A DNA stretch of 64,000 nucleotides from Pedobacter sp. FW305-3-2-15-E-R2A2 (lineage in GTDB: Bacteria > Bacteroidota > Bacteroidia > Sphingobacteriales > Sphingobacteriaceae): NCBI RefSeq assembly GCF_038446955.1, contig NZ_CP151803.1:4526001-4590000 (forward strand), read 5' to 3'. Positions 42,958 to 51,822 of the stretch are shown in pieces. Position numbers and translations under genes: made by a program. The notes beneath the pieces were generated by a model. That model was not told the origin of the DNA. It did no database searches and saw nothing but the letters and a program-made list of their open reading frames with translations. Position 1 is the stretch's first letter; each line of letters starts with the position of its first letter.

Positions 42958-45900
42958 TTAAGGTTTATAATGGTACCACAGGTGATCTTTTATGTCATTG
43001 TCCGCGTTTTTTGTCCGCTTCAACCGACCAAAAACATCATATTCATAATACACCGTTTCTCCCCTGGGGTCAGTCATACTGGTCATTCCTTTCAGCACGG
43101 CATAAGTATAACTGGTCACTTCTGCATCAGGGTTCGAAGAGGCCAGGCTGGTACGGATTTTATTCAGTTCCGTACGCATGGCCGCATCGCCGGAGGGGTT
43201 ATTGATTACGGTGGTATCGACCAGTGCCATCACTGTGGCGTAAGTACTTCCGGTAATCCTGGCCACGATATACCTTTTCTGATAACCCCAGACCAGCACT
43301 TCCTTCAATTCTCCTTCCTTTCGCTGTTCCACCACATTGCCATAACTGTCATATTTATCAAAGAGAATCCTGCGCTCATACCTGTTGTCCTTACTGGCCG
43401 TACTTACCGTAAAAACGGCGGGACTAAAATCGTTCAGCCCTGCGGTATTGTTCAGGCTGTATGCCGTATCCGGAACCGGAAGCTCCGGTTTATAGGAAAC
43501 CAGCTGTGCCATGGTCACCTTTCCGCTTCCTCCTGCAGTTTTTTCCTCCACATAAGTTTCTATCGGGCTGGTGATGACATGTTTATCCTGCAGGTTTTTA
43601 ATGCCTTTGGAAAAGGCAATGGAACTTGTGCCTGAAATCGTGTAATCATAAGGGTATTTAAAACGGGTAATGCTGCTGTCTCCTACAGAATTCACCTTAA
43701 CTATTGCTGAAGGGTTTGCAAATCCGGCATTGAGGTAGCTGTATTTAGTGAGCTCTTTCAGGGTATCTGTGCCGTTAAAATAATAGGCCGAGTCCAGCAC
43801 CGGAACGAACTTGTCCTGCGTAAAATGGTAAGTTCCCCAGCTGGTTCCATAATTCACATCAGGACTGCCTGGAAGTGCATTGATGGAAAGAAACAGGGAA
43901 GTGTTCTGCAGGGAGCCGCTGGCCAGATTCGCAAACCGGTGTACCTCCTGCTTCATCTTTTTGCCCGAACCATCCTGGTACCATACCCTTTTCATCCTTC
44001 CCCGCCAGGAAGATTTACTATTGCCTGCCCTGTCAAAAACGGATTGGTCGCCCAGAGCAGTAAAATAAAACTGATCTTCATACCCGTCGAACAGGGAATC
44101 TGCATTTACATCGCTGTAGCCATTGGTAAACTGCATGACCGTTTTACGCCCGTCATTCATGGTTTCGGTCACCTGTGCATAACCTACCGTTCCGCCTTTT
44201 CCATTACCTAAAGGGACCATCGTACTCTGGTTCAGCAGAAAAAAAGTACAGATCTGGGGATCAAAAATCCCCTCTATCGGCGGGTAATACCTGATCCTTT
44301 GTTCGCCCCAGTGAATTTTCGAGGTCAGGTTACAAAATGGGATTTCAGACACGCCAGAGGTGATCCCTTTATAACTATAGTCATAATTCTTTTCAAAAGA
44401 GGAACTGTTTACCGGGCTGGTAAAAGTGATCTTTTTAATCCGGAGCCCGCCGGCATTATAGATGTGGTAATTAAAAGGTCCCTGACTCCGGCCGGGCCGT
44501 TTGTATTTAAACTGGTTGGTCACTTTAATGCCCGCACTGAATCCATAAGCCAGAATTTCCGTTTCCATTTTATACCTTCCTTCAGTCAGGGACACCGAAG
44601 GGTTTTGGGTAGACGTCCCGTTAGGTTTAACAAATCCAAAACCGATGCCGGGGTTTGGAGCGCCGATGCCCGTTACCGGATTGAAACTCCAGGTATTCAG
44701 CAGGTCAAAAACACCTGTGCCTTCATTATACTTATAGAGCCTTGCGATACTCAAAGCGCCAAATCCACCATTATAGACATAATTCTGGTAATCGGTCCAG
44801 CTGTTGATATTTGGCGACATCCCCAGCTTGGTTTCAAAAGTTGCGGTCTGGTTTTGGTGCAGGATAAATTCAGCACTGTTGTTCGTGCTGGGGTAATTAC
44901 TGGAGCTTCCCAGCTGCCTGAGCGAGTCCATCGCCATGGCCATACGTTCATCCGATTCCGGGACAACAGGATAGGCATAGTCATTGCCTTCATATTCGAA
45001 CTCAGTCTTCCCTCCTGTAGGATAACTGACACTTTTCAATGCACCGACCCGGGCGTATTTATAATCCGGATTTTTGAAGCTGCTGTTGTAGGCAGAGCCC
45101 AGGTTAACCACCGTGCCGTGAAGGTTTTTAAACCTGATAAAAAAAGGCTGGTTCTGAGGGCTTAAACTCTTTTCTTCCCCGTTATAATAGCCCCAGAAAT
45201 CGGTTCCCAGGTTGTTTACCCCGGGCATTTTCCGACCCATATACGGACCAAAATAGCTGAAACGGTAGGCTGGCTCATCGTTGATATTCACACTGTCCAG
45301 CAGCATTTTTTTGGCCAGGCTGTCGCTGGTACTGTCACTATAGGTATAGGTAAACCGCGCCCTGCTGACCATCGTTGTTCCGTTAAACATTTTAATGCTG
45401 TCCAGCCGGATCTTATAAACATCGGTCCGGGAACTGTTGTTCCGGTAAAACTTCAGGGTATCGGTTTTATGAATGATCGATTTGATCAGCAGGTTATTGG
45501 TTTTAATCAGTTCGGGAAGTCCGGCCACGCCAATCACATCGTCACAATCGGGATTCAGAAGAAACTGGACCTGAGGGGAACGGTCCTCATACCGTATAAA
45601 TTCATATTGCTCCGTTGGATAATAGTTCATCCGGTAACAGTTGTTTCCTTCACTCTCATATTTAAACTCGATCACTTCATTTTTAAAAGGTAGCCGGATC
45701 CTGGTGAGGTACCAGGCACTGGAATAGGTGTATCCACTGCTCATGGTATTGGTCTCGGAAACATCAAAGTAATATTCGGTTCCCTTTTCATCAATGAACT
45801 TAAACTTATCTGCCGTGTATTCCGCATACAGGTTATTTACATCCTTCATCAACACTTTTCCATCACTGGTAAAGCTGAAACTGCCGCTAAGGCCCAGGAA

Positions 45901-46359
45901 GTTAAAATAAAACTCATCGCATTCCGTATCTACTTTTGCCATGCTGTTTTCGTTTTCCACGTTCAGCATTCTGCGTCGATCGGGAAAAGTACCGGGAACA
46001 TAAGCCGCGCCCAAACCGGGAAGTCCACGGACAATCCTGGTCACCGACCCCCCGGCGTTCAAACTGAACCCCGCACCTACCCATCCGGGAATCTCCCTTG
46101 GTTTCACCCCGGAAGCATGGTAACTCAGGGAAACAGGAACACTAAAATCCTTGGTTTTCAGTTCATACAAAGGCACACTGACCTCGGGAATCCCACTGTA
46201 ATAACCCACCGGCATTTCTACATATTTTCCCAGTGCTGCCGCCTGAGGGGATAAAGGCTGGGTAACGGTGGTTAATAAATCAACCTGCGCTGTACTGTTC
46301 AAAGGGACTAATAAAACAGACAGCACAAATAAAGCAAGCGCGTACAATCTTTTTTTCAT
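42958..46359 (-). CDS. Large secreted SpvB/YD-repeat-like protein
   Basis: The 1133-residue protein has a signal peptide (MKKRLYALALFVLSVLLVPLNSTAQ). The N-terminal part has the repeating beta layout of Bacteroidota SpvB/RHS-related proteins (YSGIPEVSVPLYELKT, GVGAGFSLNAGG-like GWVGAGFSLNAGGSVTR). The C-terminus ends in a YD repeat (YYEYDVFGRLKRTKNAD). There is no toxin-like tip of its own. Stop and the next gene's ATG abut (TAAATG), so both are cotranslated; it may form part of the same exported shell. Base composition is GC-rich like the YD core of its neighbour. The export route (a type 9 secretion tail) is not visible. Confidence 0.75.
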   Translation of the reverse strand: MKKRLYALALFVLSVLLVPLNSTAQVDLLTTVTQPLSPQAAALGKYVEMPVGYYSGIPEVSVPLYELKTKDFSVPVSLSYHASGVKPREIPGWVGAGFSLNAGGSVTRIVRGLPGLGAAYVPGTFPDRRRMLNVENENSMAKVDTECDEFYFNFLGLSGSFSFTSDGKVLMKDVNNLYAEYTADKFKFIDEKGTEYYFDVSETNTMSSGYTYSSAWYLTRIRLPFKNEVIEFKYESEGNNCYRMNYYPTEQYEFIRYEDRSPQVQFLLNPDCDDVIGVAGLPELIKTNNLLIKSIIHKTDTLKFYRNNSSRTDVYKIRLDSIKMFNGTTMVSRARFTYTYSDSTSDSLAKKMLLDSVNINDEPAYRFSYFGPYMGRKMPGVNNLGTDFWGYYNGEEKSLSPQNQPFFIRFKNLHGTVVNLGSAYNSSFKNPDYKYARVGALKSVSYPTGGKTEFEYEGNDYAYPVVPESDERMAMAMDSLRQLGSSSNYPSTNNSAEFILHQNQTATFETKLGMSPNINSWTDYQNYVYNGGFGALSIARLYKYNEGTGVFDLLNTWSFNPVTGIGAPNPGIGFGFVKPNGTSTQNPSVSLTEGRYKMETEILAYGFSAGIKVTNQFKYKRPGRSQGPFNYHIYNAGGLRIKKITFTSPVNSSSFEKNYDYSYKGITSGVSEIPFCNLTSKIHWGEQRIRYYPPIEGIFDPQICTFFLLNQSTMVPLGNGKGGTVGYAQVTETMNDGRKTVMQFTNGYSDVNADSLFDGYEDQFYFTALGDQSVFDRAGNSKSSWRGRMKRVWYQDGSGKKMKQEVHRFANLASGSLQNTSLFLSINALPGSPDVNYGTSWGTYHFTQDKFVPVLDSAYYFNGTDTLKELTKYSYLNAGFANPSAIVKVNSVGDSSITRFKYPYDYTISGTSSIAFSKGIKNLQDKHVITSPIETYVEEKTAGGSGKVTMAQLVSYKPELPVPDTAYSLNNTAGLNDFSPAVFTVSTASKDNRYERRILFDKYDSYGNVVEQRKEGELKEVLVWGYQKRYIVARITGSTYATVMALVDTTVINNPSGDAAMRTELNKIRTSLASSNPDAEVTSYTYAVLKGMTSMTDPRGETVYYEYDVFGRLKRTKNADNDIKDHLWYHYKP

Positions 46360-46683
46360 CGTTTTAGAGTTTGGCGTTAAACGGCTGTGATCTGGTAACC
46401 ATTGATTATCAACAGCCTGACGATGTCTAATCTATAGACAAATATTTAAAAGAAAAATATATTACCAATTATTTTAAAAACAATGTTTTTATAAAAAAAT
46501 CAATAAAGTTTATAATTAAAATATTATTTTCAATAATAAACAAAAAAATGATGTAAGTATAAATATATATACGATAGAAAAAATATGCAAGAAAAAGAAA
46601 ACAGATTTATTTAATCCCTTACCTGCCTTACTAAGTTCGGAATATATCTAAAAAGTTAACAGGGCCAAATGGGTCAAAACAAA
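46360..46683. other. AT-rich intergenic upstream of the YD-repeat operon
   Basis: About 320 bp, very AT-rich (long A/T runs at 46440-46600). A GTCTA-ATC-TATAGAC-type inverted repeat lies near 46425-46440. No coding remnant or RNA gene seen; it presumably holds the operon promoter. Confidence 0.45.
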
Positions 46684-46712
46684 AAAGAGGATAACTAAAA
46701 GCTATCCTCTTT
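46684..46712. terminator. Terminator of the M1 peptidase gene
   Basis: AAAGAGGATA (46684-46693) pairs with TATCCTCTTT (46703-46712), a 10-bp stem with an A tract on the left that becomes the T tract of the minus strand. Confidence 0.8.
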
Positions 46713-46732
46713 AAAATAAGTATCTATTGAAA

Positions 46733-48595
46733 CTATAAACTTAACACGTTATCCGATTTATCTTTATCCGGTACATGAGCGCTTCCCATTTCTATCTTCT
46801 TCAGGTTTTTATCTCCAGTAACTTTAATACTAATCTTCTGATCTCCTTTTTCCCAAACCCCAATACTCTGATGAATCTGTTTCGTTGAACCATCTTCATA
46901 TGTCAGTAAAAGATCTATCGGCAAAGGTTTATTGCTTTTATTTTCAATCACGATTTCATACTCTTCTCCTACTTTATTCGCAGAAACAATTCCCAGATCT
47001 GTTACACCTTCTTCAAAGAACCAACGTTTCCAGAACCAGTCCATGTTTTTACCGGAACCTTCATTCATGCTGTAAAAGAAATCGAAAGGCATCGGGTGTT
47101 TTCCCTGCCATTGTCCTATATAGTGGTGTAAAGCTTTATGGAACAAGTCATCGCCCAGATAATCCTTTACAAAAAGATAACCCAGACCTGGCTTAGGATA
47201 AGAATTGGTGAATGAACCTACGCCTTTAAGTTCTGTACTTAACGTAACGATTGGAACATCGTCTTTAGAACCCGAAGACATTGCCGTTGGTGCCACACCA
47301 TATTCATCTACCATTGTCGTATCAATCATCGGTCCGATCAGCCACTCGCCGATTGTTGCCCAACCTTCATCCATCCAGGCATATTTCGTTTCATTCGTTC
47401 CCATATAAAAAGGGAACATCGTATGAAAGATTTCATGAACCGTCAGTGTAATCGCATCCTGTCTTTTTTCTACCGGGTTATCATTTACCATCATTGGATA
47501 TTCCATCTGGTCAAGACCATCAAAAATCGTCTCATGCGCATAGGGATATGGCCATTTAGGAAAAACAAAGCTCATCGCATGAACCGTTTTACGGGCAAAA
47601 TCAATCACCTCATAATAGTCCTTATGAATCGGATTAAAGGCAGCATCTACCCTCGTCCTTCTTCCGGTTAGCGAATCCACCACCAGGCTGCTCGACTTCC
47701 ACAAGTAATGATCACTCGTAGCAAATACGAAATCCGTTACATTTTTAGCTTCAAATTTCCAGGTATTGTAAGCCTGGTCGGCAGTAACGGCCTTATTCTG
47801 CAGGTCTTTATCATCAACCACATCGATTACTGCATCTTCCTTTTCTGCTTTGGCCAATCGCTCTGCAATGTCCTTCTTCAGCACCTGTTTCGCGTTCAGC
47901 AAATCCCCCGTAGCCCAGACTACAAAGTTTTTAGGAACCGTGATTTCTCCTTTGAAATTGCAGAAATCATTATAAAACTCTACATCTCCAGTATAAGGGA
48001 ATTTGTTCCATCCATCCACATCATCATATACGGCAATGCGGGGGAAGAAGTAAGCTACAAAATGAGAACCTTCATCCACTTGCCCCGTTCTCATGTGAGA
48101 ACCTTTATTCAGGTCGTATTTGTATTCAATTTTCAACTTAATGTGTTTCCCCGGAGCCAATGCAGCGATTGCTGCCTGCATATTTGTTCCTTCAATCGTC
48201 ATCGCCTGCTGGTCAAGCTTGCGGCCATCAGCCTGCATAGAAAGAATGCTTACACCTTCATTCAAGTCCCGGTCGTTAAACTTCGTTTTTCTTTCCACGC
48301 CCTTTTTATACAGATTTGGATAAAGCTTAAACCACAGCTGTTTCAGTGTATCCGGACTATTATTATAATAAACAACATCTACCACACCTTTTAGCTCCCT
48401 GCTGGAAGGGTTAAAGTTCACCTTCAAATCATAATTGGCGGTATTCTGCCAATATTTAGGGCCCGGTTTACCGGTCACTGCCCTTGTTCCTTTCGCATAC
48501 GCAGCCTGAATTTCAGCAGGAACAGGCAGATCCTGTTGTGCAGCAACCAAACCGGACCAGCATATTGATACCAGCAAAAATGAGATCTTCTTCAT
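46733..48595 (-). CDS. M1-family metallopeptidase
   Basis: The frame is open from 48616, but the signal peptide starts at ATG 48595 (MKKISFLLVSICWSGLVAAQ), giving 620 residues. The zinc site is HEIFH (H387-H391) with E410 in WMDEGWAT, i.e. HExxH-x18-E, the M1 aminopeptidase pattern. The N-terminal beta domain precedes it. The GAMEN-type exopeptidase motif is not conserved (DQMEYPMM is in its place), so an aminopeptidase role is likely but not certain. It acts in the periplasm or outside. Confidence 0.87.
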   Translation of the reverse strand: MKKISFLLVSICWSGLVAAQQDLPVPAEIQAAYAKGTRAVTGKPGPKYWQNTANYDLKVNFNPSSRELKGVVDVVYYNNSPDTLKQLWFKLYPNLYKKGVERKTKFNDRDLNEGVSILSMQADGRKLDQQAMTIEGTNMQAAIAALAPGKHIKLKIEYKYDLNKGSHMRTGQVDEGSHFVAYFFPRIAVYDDVDGWNKFPYTGDVEFYNDFCNFKGEITVPKNFVVWATGDLLNAKQVLKKDIAERLAKAEKEDAVIDVVDDKDLQNKAVTADQAYNTWKFEAKNVTDFVFATSDHYLWKSSSLVVDSLTGRRTRVDAAFNPIHKDYYEVIDFARKTVHAMSFVFPKWPYPYAHETIFDGLDQMEYPMMVNDNPVEKRQDAITLTVHEIFHTMFPFYMGTNETKYAWMDEGWATIGEWLIGPMIDTTMVDEYGVAPTAMSSGSKDDVPIVTLSTELKGVGSFTNSYPKPGLGYLFVKDYLGDDLFHKALHHYIGQWQGKHPMPFDFFYSMNEGSGKNMDWFWKRWFFEEGVTDLGIVSANKVGEEYEIVIENKSNKPLPIDLLLTYEDGSTKQIHQSIGVWEKGDQKISIKVTGDKNLKKIEMGSAHVPDKDKSDNVLSL

Positions 48596-48618
48596 AAGTA
48601 TATTTTGTTTTAACAAAA

Positions 48619-48655
48619 AAAGAGGTTGCCGGAATTTAATCCTGACAGCCTCTTT
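48619..48655. terminator. Terminator of the DnaQ-like exonuclease gene
   Basis: AAAGAGGTTGCCGG (48619-48632) pairs with CTGACAGCCTCTTT (48642-48655), allowing G-U, with an A tract to the left for the minus strand. Confidence 0.75.
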
Positions 48656-48675
48656 ATATTTTTTAAGGATTGATG

Positions 48676-49659
48676 TTATTTTCCAAACTTCATTTTCAGT
48701 TGCTCTAACATATCATTAGTCACATCAACAGCAGGCTTCGACTTTTTTTGAGGCGCAGCTGATGGATTAGGCCTGGCACCAGGATTAGCACCTGGATTTG
48801 CCTTCGGCTTATTAGCCACCGACTGCTGTTGCTTTTCCTGCTTTAGCTGTTCCTTTTTTTTGTTCCAGCGGGTCCAGATCTCTTCTAATTTTTTCTTGGT
48901 ATAAAGCGGGAAATCTCCCTGTTTCATCCATGCATAATAACTTGGCTCCGTATCAAATACCTGTTCTACCGTTTTACCTTTATGTTTACCAAAGTTGAAG
49001 ATCTCCTGATCCTGCTCATTGAAAACCATTCTTCCGGCAAAATCTACCGGCTTATTCATATTGGTAAAAGTATGCAGTGCATCAACATCATTCTTTACCG
49101 GTTTAGAGATCTTACCTTGTTTATCTTCGAACTCAGTGTCGCTGTAACGCTCAATCTGAGCAAGCAACACATGGTAAGTAGCGGTAATATCTGCTTCGGC
49201 AGAATGCGCATTAATAATGTCTTTATCGCAATAAAACTTATAAGCAGCACGTAACGTGCGTTGTTCCATCTGGTGAAAAATATTCTGAACATCGACAAAT
49301 TTCCTGTCAGACATATCAAAATCTACTCCTGCTCTTAAAAATTCTTCCAGCAATACCGGAATATCGAATCTGTTGGAATTGTACCCTGCAAGGTCTGCAT
49401 CTCCAATGAACGCTGCAAGTTCAGCAGCTACATCTTTAAAGGCAGGCTCATTCGCGATGTCCTTATCATAGATCCCGTGAATCAGGGAAGATGCCAGAGG
49501 AATCGGCATTTCAGGATTAATGCGCATTGTTTTGATCAGCTCCGACCCATCGGGCATCGCTTTTAAAATGGCAATTTCAACAATACGATCTGCACCTACA
49601 TTTACACCTGTAGTTTCCAGATCAAAAAAAGCAAGAGGGCGGTTTAAATTTAATTTCAT
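48676..49659 (-). CDS. DnaQ-like 3'-5' exonuclease with C-terminal DUF3820-like domain
   Basis: The 327-residue protein starts LAFFDLETTGVNVGADRIVEI, the DEDD exonuclease motif I (DLET), with AGYNSNRFDIPVL (motif II) and NAHSAEADITATYH (motif III, H...D). It is the proofreading-type fold seen in DNA polymerase III epsilon. After about residue 215 comes FNFGKHKGKTVEQVF ... WMKQGDFPLYTKKKLEEIW, a DUF3820-type segment, then a Lys/Pro/Ala-rich linker. It is probably a DNA repair or RNA turnover nuclease rather than the replicative epsilon. Confidence 0.85.
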   Translation of the reverse strand: MKLNLNRPLAFFDLETTGVNVGADRIVEIAILKAMPDGSELIKTMRINPEMPIPLASSLIHGIYDKDIANEPAFKDVAAELAAFIGDADLAGYNSNRFDIPVLLEEFLRAGVDFDMSDRKFVDVQNIFHQMEQRTLRAAYKFYCDKDIINAHSAEADITATYHVLLAQIERYSDTEFEDKQGKISKPVKNDVDALHTFTNMNKPVDFAGRMVFNEQDQEIFNFGKHKGKTVEQVFDTEPSYYAWMKQGDFPLYTKKKLEEIWTRWNKKKEQLKQEKQQQSVANKPKANPGANPGARPNPSAAPQKKSKPAVDVTNDMLEQLKMKFGK

Positions 49660-49846
49660 TAGTATATGTTGCTATTTTTAAAGGTTTGAATCCCCGGGAA
49701 TTCATTTCATAACACTTTCGTAGCTTTTCAAAAGTCGTAAAAATCATCCATTAAACCTGAACTTATTTAGTATTGTATAAAATAGTGCAGACTCTTTTTT
49801 TTTCTTCAGAAGTACCTTACCTTGGCGGTTAATTAGTTACGCTCTT

Positions 49847-51820
49847 ATGAAATACTTTTGCCTCATATTATTTTTTACTGTTTGTTCCCTGAAATCCATA
49901 GCCCAGGATTTCAAATTTGCCGGAATCAGTCATGAGGATATCTCCTTAAAAAACACCGTGTTGGACAGCAATGCCAATGCCATCGTGCTCCGGGAATTCG
50001 GGACCGCAGTGATGGATTACAATGATGCTGATGGCCGGCTGGCCATTGAATACCTGTACCACGTCCGCATTAAAATTTTCAACAAACAAGGTTTTGAAAG
50101 CGGGAACATCATTATCCCGCAACGCATCAATGACGACCTGCAAGATGAAATCAGGGACATTAAAGCCGTCACGATTAATTATATAGATGGGATATTCAAA
50201 CAAACGGAGCTTGATCCCAAGAAAATATTCAGGGAGAAAAGAAACAAATACAGTGCGGCAACGAAGTTTACCATGCCCAATCTGATGGATGGAAGCATTA
50301 TTGAATACACCTACCGCATGCGAATCCCCAGAATCTTTAACTTTAAATCCTGGGAATTTCAATCCAACATTCCTAAGCTACACAGTGAATACATCGCTAC
50401 GATCCCTGCGCTATACAACTATAACGTCTCGCTCAGGGGCGCAATGAAGCTCAGTTCCAGCAATGCAGAACTTCAAAAAGAATGTATGCGGATTTCGGGA
50501 ACCAATATTGATTGTTCTAAGATGACCTATATCATGAAGAATGTTCCTGCCTTTATTGAGGAAGATTATATGACAGCAGCAGTCAACTTTAAATCGGCCA
50601 TTAACTTTGAGCTGTCTGACTACCATTTAATGAATGGAGGAAAAAAGAGCGTCACTAAAACATGGAAAGACGTCGATTACGAACTCCTTTCCGAAAAATC
50701 TTTCGGATCACAGATGAAGAAAAAAGACGCTTTTAAAGAGCTGATGCCTGAAATTCTTAAAAACACAACCGACGACCTGAGCAAAGCACAAGCGGTATAC
50801 GACTACATTGCAAAGAACATCAAGTCCAACGGTTTTATTGGGATCTACAGCGAAACTGCTGTAAAAAAAGCATTGGAAACCCATAGCGGAAATACCGGCG
50901 ACATTAACCTTTCGCTCATTGCAGCCCTTAGCGCCGCCAACCTTAATGCCGAAGCAGTAATCCTTTCTACCCGTGAATATGGATTGGTAAACACCCTGTA
51001 TCCGGTCATCACTGATTTCAACTATGTCGTGGCGAAAGTCAATATCGGGGAGCAAAGTTATTTGCTGGACGCCTCCGTTCCGCTTCTTCCTTTCGGCTTG
51101 CTGCCTTTACATTGCATCAATGGCCAGGGAAGGGTAATCAACCTGAAAAAACCTTCTTACTGGTATGACCTCAAGGCCAGTCAGAAAGAATATACCCGAT
51201 ACAATTTAGTCGCTACCCTAACTAAGGACGGGAAAATAAAAGGAGAACTGCTGACCTATACTTTAGGATATGCCGCATTAAAAAAGAGAAGAGATATTCT
51301 TGCTGCCAACTCCGTGGCAGAATATGTCGAAAAACTCGATGAAAAAATGCCCAGGATCAGCTTCGGGAAGTATGAGATTAAGAATGTAGATAGCCTGAAC
51401 CTACCCCTGGTAGAGAAATATGAAATAGAGATCAACTCTTATAACGGTACTTCAGCCACGCAAATTTTCTTCAGCCCTTTCTTCATTGACAACATCAGCA
51501 AGAATCCTTTCAACCTGAATGAAAGAACCTATCCGGTAGATTTAGGAAGCGGCAAAGAGACCAGGTGCAGCATTCAGCTGACCGTTCCGGAGGACTTTAT
51601 CCTGGCAGGACAACCTAAAGACCTCAATATTGGATTGGCGGAAAATGGAGGAAAGTACATGACCACCACGAGCTTCGATAGCCATATCGTGAACTTTAAC
51701 CAGCTATTGCAACTGAACAAACCCATCTATGGATCAGAGGAATACCTTTCCCTGAAAGAGTTTTACAGCAGGATCATCCAGACACAAAAAACAGACATCA
51801 TCTTTAAAAAAGCGAAATAA
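49847..51820 (+). CDS. DUF3857/transglutaminase-like protein lacking the catalytic Cys
   Basis: The 657-residue secreted protein (signal MKYFCLILFFTVCSLKSIAQ) has a DUF3857 N-terminal beta domain (about 60-230) followed by a transglutaminase-like domain. The expected GDC motif is NTGDINLSL here, with Ile at 353 where Cys should be, so it is probably not an active peptidase or transglutaminase. The C-terminal beta domain is typical. It lies 2 bp before the paralogous gene at 51823. Its role is unknown, perhaps a non-catalytic partner of the next protein. Confidence 0.82.
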   Translation: MKYFCLILFFTVCSLKSIAQDFKFAGISHEDISLKNTVLDSNANAIVLREFGTAVMDYNDADGRLAIEYLYHVRIKIFNKQGFESGNIIIPQRINDDLQDEIRDIKAVTINYIDGIFKQTELDPKKIFREKRNKYSAATKFTMPNLMDGSIIEYTYRMRIPRIFNFKSWEFQSNIPKLHSEYIATIPALYNYNVSLRGAMKLSSSNAELQKECMRISGTNIDCSKMTYIMKNVPAFIEEDYMTAAVNFKSAINFELSDYHLMNGGKKSVTKTWKDVDYELLSEKSFGSQMKKKDAFKELMPEILKNTTDDLSKAQAVYDYIAKNIKSNGFIGIYSETAVKKALETHSGNTGDINLSLIAALSAANLNAEAVILSTREYGLVNTLYPVITDFNYVVAKVNIGEQSYLLDASVPLLPFGLLPLHCINGQGRVINLKKPSYWYDLKASQKEYTRYNLVATLTKDGKIKGELLTYTLGYAALKKRRDILAANSVAEYVEKLDEKMPRISFGKYEIKNVDSLNLPLVEKYEIEINSYNGTSATQIFFSPFFIDNISKNPFNLNERTYPVDLGSGKETRCSIQLTVPEDFILAGQPKDLNIGLAENGGKYMTTTSFDSHIVNFNQLLQLNKPIYGSEEYLSLKEFYSRIIQTQKTDIIFKKAK

Positions 51821-51822
51821 CT

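Noticed and set aside
44299..45165. 288-codon plus-strand ORF, and others at 42970-43635 and 43825-44211
   Set aside because: They are opposite the GC-rich YD-family gene, lack recognisable domains or starts, and arise from codon bias of the real minus-strand frame.
47708..48394. 228-codon plus-strand ORF
   Set aside because: It lies wholly opposite the M1 peptidase gene with no domain signature.
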